From Pseudothermotoga sp. (GTDB taxonomy: Bacteria > Thermotogota > Thermotogae > Thermotogales > DSM-5069), in NCBI GenBank assembly GCA_028276125.1, contig JAPYWY010000006.1:1-17978 (forward strand): a DNA stretch of 17,978 nt, written 5' to 3'. The notes beneath the pieces were generated by a model. The model ran no database searches, had not been told where the DNA came from, and was given only the letters and a program-made list of their open reading frames with translations. Positions within the stretch are counted from its first letter, which is position 1. The number at the start of each line of letters is the position of its first letter. The position numbers and the translations under genes were made by a program. This document shows positions 14,466 through 17,978 of the stretch, piece by piece.

Positions 14466-16034
14466 GTGGGCAGACCAACGATCAGACTCGATTCGAAGCT
14501 TGTTGAGTACGCCAGGTCCCTCGCAAAGAAGATCACTGACGACGTTCAGAAGATCATCGACGAGCACTCAACTGTCTCCACCGAGCGTGCGACGTTGAGA
14601 CTTCTGGGTGTGGACGGTGTCGTCGGTGAGGATCGAATACCCCTTGTGAACGTCGTGTTGGACAAGCTCAAAGAATGGAACATGTTGGATCAGGGTGCGT
14701 TTAAGCCCGTCGTGAACGCTGCGATCGTTTTGGACAAGGATGTTCAACAAATTTGTGAGGCGATCGCGGACGGTCTGGATCTGCGCACGTTGCCACAGCC
14801 GAAGCGGCAGGTCTATGAAACATTTTCAAAAAAGCTGGTTGAGGAGGCCCTGGCGCGAATAAAGCGAAAGAGCGAAGAGAGAGACGCATTGCTTCAACAG
14901 CTTGGTGATCCTCCGAAGCCTTACAAGTACCTCATCGTGGCGACCGGTAACATCTACGAGGACGTTGTTCAAGCACGCGCAGCCGTCTTTCAAGGTGCAG
15001 ACATCATCGCTGTGATACGTTCTACAGCGCAGAGTCTGCTCGATTATGTGCCTTACGGGGCGACGACGGAAGGTTATGGGGGAACCTACGCGACACAGGA
15101 GAACTTCAGGATCATGAGGCAAGCCCTCGACGAAGCGGCGAGAAAGGTTGGACGTTACATAAGGCAGGTGAACTACGCGTCGGGTCTGTGCATGCCCGAG
15201 ATCGCTGTCATGGCGGCGCTCGAAGGCCTCGACATACTTTTGAACGATGCCATGTATGGAATCTTGTTCAGAGACATCAACATGCTCAGGACCTTCACCG
15301 ATCAGTACATCTCCAGACTGATCTGTGCGTACGCGAACATCACGATAAACACTGGAGAGGACAACTACTTGACGACTGCGGACGCCATAGAGAAGGCTCA
15401 CACGGTGACCGCCTCACAGCTCATCAACGAGCAGTTCGCGCTCAAGGCAGGTCTCAAGCCTCAGCTGATGGGCCTTGGGCACGCCTTCGAGATAAATCCT
15501 AACGTCGAAGATTCTCTACTGTACGAAATAGCGCACGCCATGCTCTCACGCGAGCTCTTCCCAGATTGTCCAGTCAAGTACATGCCTCCCACCAGGTACA
15601 TGACGGGCAACATATTCAAAGGATACGCGATGAACACGCTCTTCAACTTGGTCTCTTCGATGACGGGTCAATCGATTCAGTTGTTGGGAATATTGACCGA
15701 GGCGATCCACACACCCTACATGCATGACAGATACCTCGCGCTCGTCAACGCCAACTACGTCTTTTCGGCGGCGAGGCACCTGGGTGATGAGATACTGTTC
15801 AAACCTGATGGGTTCATCGAGAAGAGGGCGAACGAGGTGTTGAGAAAGGCAGTAGAACTTCTCGAACACATAAGCGATGTGGGTTTGTTCAGCGCCATAG
15901 AGCAGGGTATCTTCGCCGACATAAAAAGGAGCAGGGAAGGCGGAAAGGGATTGGAAGGCGTGTTCAAGAAGAGCGAAGCTTACGAAAATCCGATTCGAAG
16001 CGCGCTCGAGCACGAGTTGGGGGTGAGACGATGA
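14466..16034 (+). CDS. kamD: Lysine 5,6-aminomutase alpha subunit
   Basis: A 522-residue catalytic subunit of the adenosylcobalamin- and PLP-dependent enzyme that shifts the terminal amino group of D-lysine or beta-lysine to the adjacent carbon. The size and the segment ADIIAVIRSTAQSLLDYVPYG (178-198) followed by TTEGYGGTYATQ are characteristic. Residues that hold PLP in the Clostridium sticklandii enzyme, as I recall them (R184, S189, S238, Y263), fall here at R185, S190, S239 and Y264 with a constant offset of one, so the active site looks intact. GTG 14466 follows GGAGGTG (14454-14460). It is coupled to kamE by an ATGA overlap. A D-ornithine 4,5-aminomutase is less likely because that family divides its subunits differently. 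No other lysine-degradation gene is in the window. Confidence 0.95.
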   Translation: MGRPTIRLDSKLVEYARSLAKKITDDVQKIIDEHSTVSTERATLRLLGVDGVVGEDRIPLVNVVLDKLKEWNMLDQGAFKPVVNAAIVLDKDVQQICEAIADGLDLRTLPQPKRQVYETFSKKLVEEALARIKRKSEERDALLQQLGDPPKPYKYLIVATGNIYEDVVQARAAVFQGADIIAVIRSTAQSLLDYVPYGATTEGYGGTYATQENFRIMRQALDEAARKVGRYIRQVNYASGLCMPEIAVMAALEGLDILLNDAMYGILFRDINMLRTFTDQYISRLICAYANITINTGEDNYLTTADAIEKAHTVTASQLINEQFALKAGLKPQLMGLGHAFEINPNVEDSLLYEIAHAMLSRELFPDCPVKYMPPTRYMTGNIFKGYAMNTLFNLVSSMTGQSIQLLGILTEAIHTPYMHDRYLALVNANYVFSAARHLGDEILFKPDGFIEKRANEVLRKAVELLEHISDVGLFSAIEQGIFADIKRSREGGKGLEGVFKKSEAYENPIRSALEHELGVRR

Positions 16035-16774
16035 GCGAACGGAACCTCGTCAGACCGTACGGTGATCAGATGGACGACGGGGCCGTACAGCTTTCCTTCA
16101 CCTTGCCCGTCGAGTTCGGACCTCTGGCACGAGAAGCAGCAAAGAAGTTCTGCGAAAAGCTTGGTTTTTACGAGGTCACTATAGCGACGATGGAAGATCT
16201 GTCCGAAGGCTACACGTTCTTCGTTGTGTACGGAAAGACGGACGTGGCGGTGGATCTGTCTTCCATAAAAGTGATCGCACCGAAGGTTCAGAGACTTCCA
16301 CGAGAGAAGATCGACGAACTGGTTTTGCAAAAGCTGAAGCGTCCCATAGTGGTCGTGGGTGCGACCATTGGAACCGATGCACACACCATAGGGCTCGATT
16401 CGATTCTGAACATGAAAGGCTTCCATGGAGATTACGGTCTTGAAAGGTACAAGGCTTTCAAGGTGTACAACCTCGGTGCGCAGGTTCCCCCCATAGAATT
16501 GGTCAAGAAGGTCAGGGAGGTGGGGGCGGACGTCGTGCTCGTTTCGCAGGTGGTCACCCAGAGAAACATTCACATACAGCACCTCACGGAGCTGATGGAA
16601 CTGCTCTATGCGGAGAATTTGAGGGACAAGCTCCTCGTCATCGTCGGTGGTCCGAGGATAACACACGAGCTCGCGCTCGAACTGGGTTACGATGCAGGTT
16701 TCGGCAGCGGAACCACGCCGAGCGAGGTGGCGAACTTCATCGTGCAGGAGCTTTTGAAGAAACGAGGTCTTTGA
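16031..16774 (+). CDS. kamE: Lysine 5,6-aminomutase beta subunit (B12-binding)
   Basis: A 247-residue subunit that carries the cobalamin and the PLP-anchoring lysine. The C-terminal Rossmann-like B12 domain has the base-off motif D-x-H-x-x-G at 116-121 (GTDAHTIGLD), with H118 the predicted cobalt ligand. Eleven residues later K129 (NMKGFHGDYG) matches the spacing of H133/K144 in the clostridial enzyme and should form the resting Schiff base with PLP. The later segment VGGPRITHELALELGYDAGFGSGT completes the B12 fold. The N-terminal 85 residues form the small dimerisation domain. ATG 16031 overlaps the kamD stop and follows GGGGGTGA. Its 3' end overlaps the convergent tRNA nucleotidyltransferase gene by 38 bp. 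Confidence 0.95.
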   Translation: MSERNLVRPYGDQMDDGAVQLSFTLPVEFGPLAREAAKKFCEKLGFYEVTIATMEDLSEGYTFFVVYGKTDVAVDLSSIKVIAPKVQRLPREKIDELVLQKLKRPIVVVGATIGTDAHTIGLDSILNMKGFHGDYGLERYKAFKVYNLGAQVPPIELVKKVREVGADVVLVSQVVTQRNIHIQHLTELMELLYAENLRDKLLVIVGGPRITHELALELGYDAGFGSGTTPSEVANFIVQELLKKRGL

Positions 16775-17978
16775 GCTTCTTCTCCGCGAACTGCATCTCT
16801 TGCTCGTCGCCGATCGATCCGTCGAGCTTGGCACAGTAAACTTCTTCTATCAGTTCTCCGATGAGCTTGGACGGTTTGAGCCCAAAGTTCTGTGCGATGA
16901 CTCTACCGTCCACGTGCTTCAACTTTGTTTCTCTTTGCCTGATCAAGAACTGCTTGAGGTATTCCTGTGATTCCGGATCGAGATAGCTGGCGATGTAGCA
17001 GAAACCTTCGGGCGAGATGCCCTTGGTCATCTTGTAGATGTCGGAGAAGTTCAGCTTGTTCGAGATAACCTTCGAGAGTGGAACGATCATTTTCTTCAGC
17101 AATTTCAATTCGTCCACGAACTTGCTGGAGAGGCCGTACCTCTCCTTCAGTTCCCCTATGGCCGTATCGCCGTGGTACTCCAAAAAGACGAACATCACGG
17201 CGTAAAATCTCTCGATCCTGCCGAAGAATTCCTCGGCCCAGGGCAGGAAATCTGCCAAAGATCTGAGTTTCTGTTCCATAGTCAGCGTGTAGAAAACGCC
17301 CGGGAACATGCGTTTGATCACTTCGAAATCGGAAAGTCTTTTCAGTGCGGCGAGCCACTTGGATTCCTCCAAGATCTTTTCGAACTCTTGCCTCAACCTC
17401 TGCCCGCTCACCTTTTCCAGATAACCTTGCCTCGTAGCTTCGAGCATGAGCTGAGACGTTCTTTCTTCTATGCGAAAGTCGAAACGTGTCTCGAACCTGA
17501 CCGCCCTGAGAATCCTCGTGGGATCTTCCACGAAGCTCAGAGTGTGAAGACATCTCACTATTTTGTTCTCCAGGTCTTTCTTGGCACCGAAGAAGTCGAG
17601 CAGTAAGCCAAAATCTTTTTGGTTGAGCTTTATCGCCATCGCGTTGATCGTGAAGTCCCTCCTGTAAAGATCCTTCTTTATGGTGCTGACCTCCACCTGC
17701 GGTAGTTCAGTCGGTGCTTCATAGTATTCGGTTCGGGCGGTTGCCACATCGATCCTCGTGCCATCCTTCAAAAACAGCGACGCGGTGAGGAACTTTTCGT
17801 GTTTGACCAAGGTGGCGTCGAGCTTTTTTGTAGCGTACTCGGCAAAGGCCAATCCGTCGCGTTCCACAACGATGTCCAAGTCCAAGTTCGGATTTCCCAT
17901 GAGCAGGTCCCTCACGAATCCTCCAACTATGTACGTGGGCAAGTTCAGCTCGTCTCCGAAGCGTCCGAGCAGTCTCAA
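16737..17978 (-). CDS. tRNA nucleotidyltransferase / poly(A) polymerase family (5'-truncated)
   Basis: The visible 413 residues are the nucleotidyltransferase part of a class II CCA-adding / poly(A) polymerase protein. They contain the signature IVGGFVRDLLMG, the metal-binding pair D33/D35 in NLDLDIVV, RRDFTINAMA (106-115) and EDPTRILRAVRF (151-162), followed by a helical C-terminal half. It would complete or repair tRNA 3' ends. The frame is still open at the window edge; the TTG at 17978 is probably internal. The NLDLDIVVERDGLAFA wording resembles the long DHH-CBS-nucleotidyltransferase proteins of Thermotogae (T. maritima TM0715, from memory), so more domains probably lie outside the window. 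CCA-adding versus A-adding specificity is not decidable here. Its stop lies inside the convergent kamE gene. Confidence 0.92.
   Translation of the reverse strand: MRLLGRFGDELNLPTYIVGGFVRDLLMGNPNLDLDIVVERDGLAFAEYATKKLDATLVKHEKFLTASLFLKDGTRIDVATARTEYYEAPTELPQVEVSTIKKDLYRRDFTINAMAIKLNQKDFGLLLDFFGAKKDLENKIVRCLHTLSFVEDPTRILRAVRFETRFDFRIEERTSQLMLEATRQGYLEKVSGQRLRQEFEKILEESKWLAALKRLSDFEVIKRMFPGVFYTLTMEQKLRSLADFLPWAEEFFGRIERFYAVMFVFLEYHGDTAIGELKERYGLSSKFVDELKLLKKMIVPLSKVISNKLNFSDIYKMTKGISPEGFCYIASYLDPESQEYLKQFLIRQRETKLKHVDGRVIAQNFGLKPSKLIGELIEEVYCAKLDGSIGDEQEMQFAEKKLKDLVSSKAPAR

Noticed and set aside
15980..16834. Minus-strand open frame of 284 codons opposite kamE
   Set aside because: KamE has intact B12 and PLP residues on the plus strand. 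The antisense frame shows no recognisable fold or start signal.
1..17978. Mobile elements, CRISPR arrays, tRNA or rRNA genes
   Set aside because: I saw no transposase, integrase, regularly spaced repeats or recognisable structural RNA. No gap longer than about 150 nt exists in which they could lie.

Overview
This 18 kb window is a gene-dense bacterial chromosome segment with no rRNA, tRNA, CRISPR array or insertion sequence that I can see. Gene content and protein signatures point to the Thermotogae. The evidence is the aspS / STAS / cmk / ispH / S1 / der gene order, a heterodimeric ABC exporter of the TM287/TM288 type, and a Der GTPase with the NKAE variant that I recall from Thermotoga maritima. 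Base composition is about half G+C by eye, which would fit a Pseudothermotoga-like member; that placement is inference.

Layout. Positions 1-3104 (+) hold a two-gene ABC exporter operon, the first gene cut by the window edge. Positions 3105-3249 are a compact regulatory interval with two sigma-70-type promoter candidates and a perfect terminator-like hairpin that begins where the stronger promoter should start transcription. Positions 3250-4669 (+) hold a HAD-IIA phosphatase and a SigH-like sigma factor. Positions 4670-14366 (-) are a run of ten genes read leftward: membrane protein, aspS, STAS antagonist, cmk, ispH, S1 protein, der, plsY, a secreted propeller-like protein and a TPR protein. 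From aspS to the TPR gene every junction is an overlap or a gap of at most 4 nt, so these nine very likely form one operon. Positions 14367-14465 are a divergent promoter region. Positions 14466-16774 (+) encode the two subunits of B12/PLP-dependent lysine 5,6-aminomutase. Positions 16737-17978 (-) are the C-terminal part of a CCA/poly(A)-polymerase-family tRNA nucleotidyltransferase that runs off the window.

How the genes work together. The minus-strand operon combines translation (AspRS, S1), ribosome assembly (Der), CMP/dCMP phosphorylation (Cmk), isoprenoid precursor synthesis (IspH) and phospholipid synthesis (PlsY), so it is a growth-linked housekeeping operon. It also carries one regulatory protein (STAS) and two proteins of unknown role (propeller, TPR). 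The aminomutase pair stands alone, with none of the other lysine-fermentation genes beside it. Most of the window is ordinary. The least explained parts are the promoter/hairpin arrangement at 3164-3225, the propeller/TPR pair, the isolated aminomutase and the two convergent junctions with no terminator space. I see no clear previously undescribed system.
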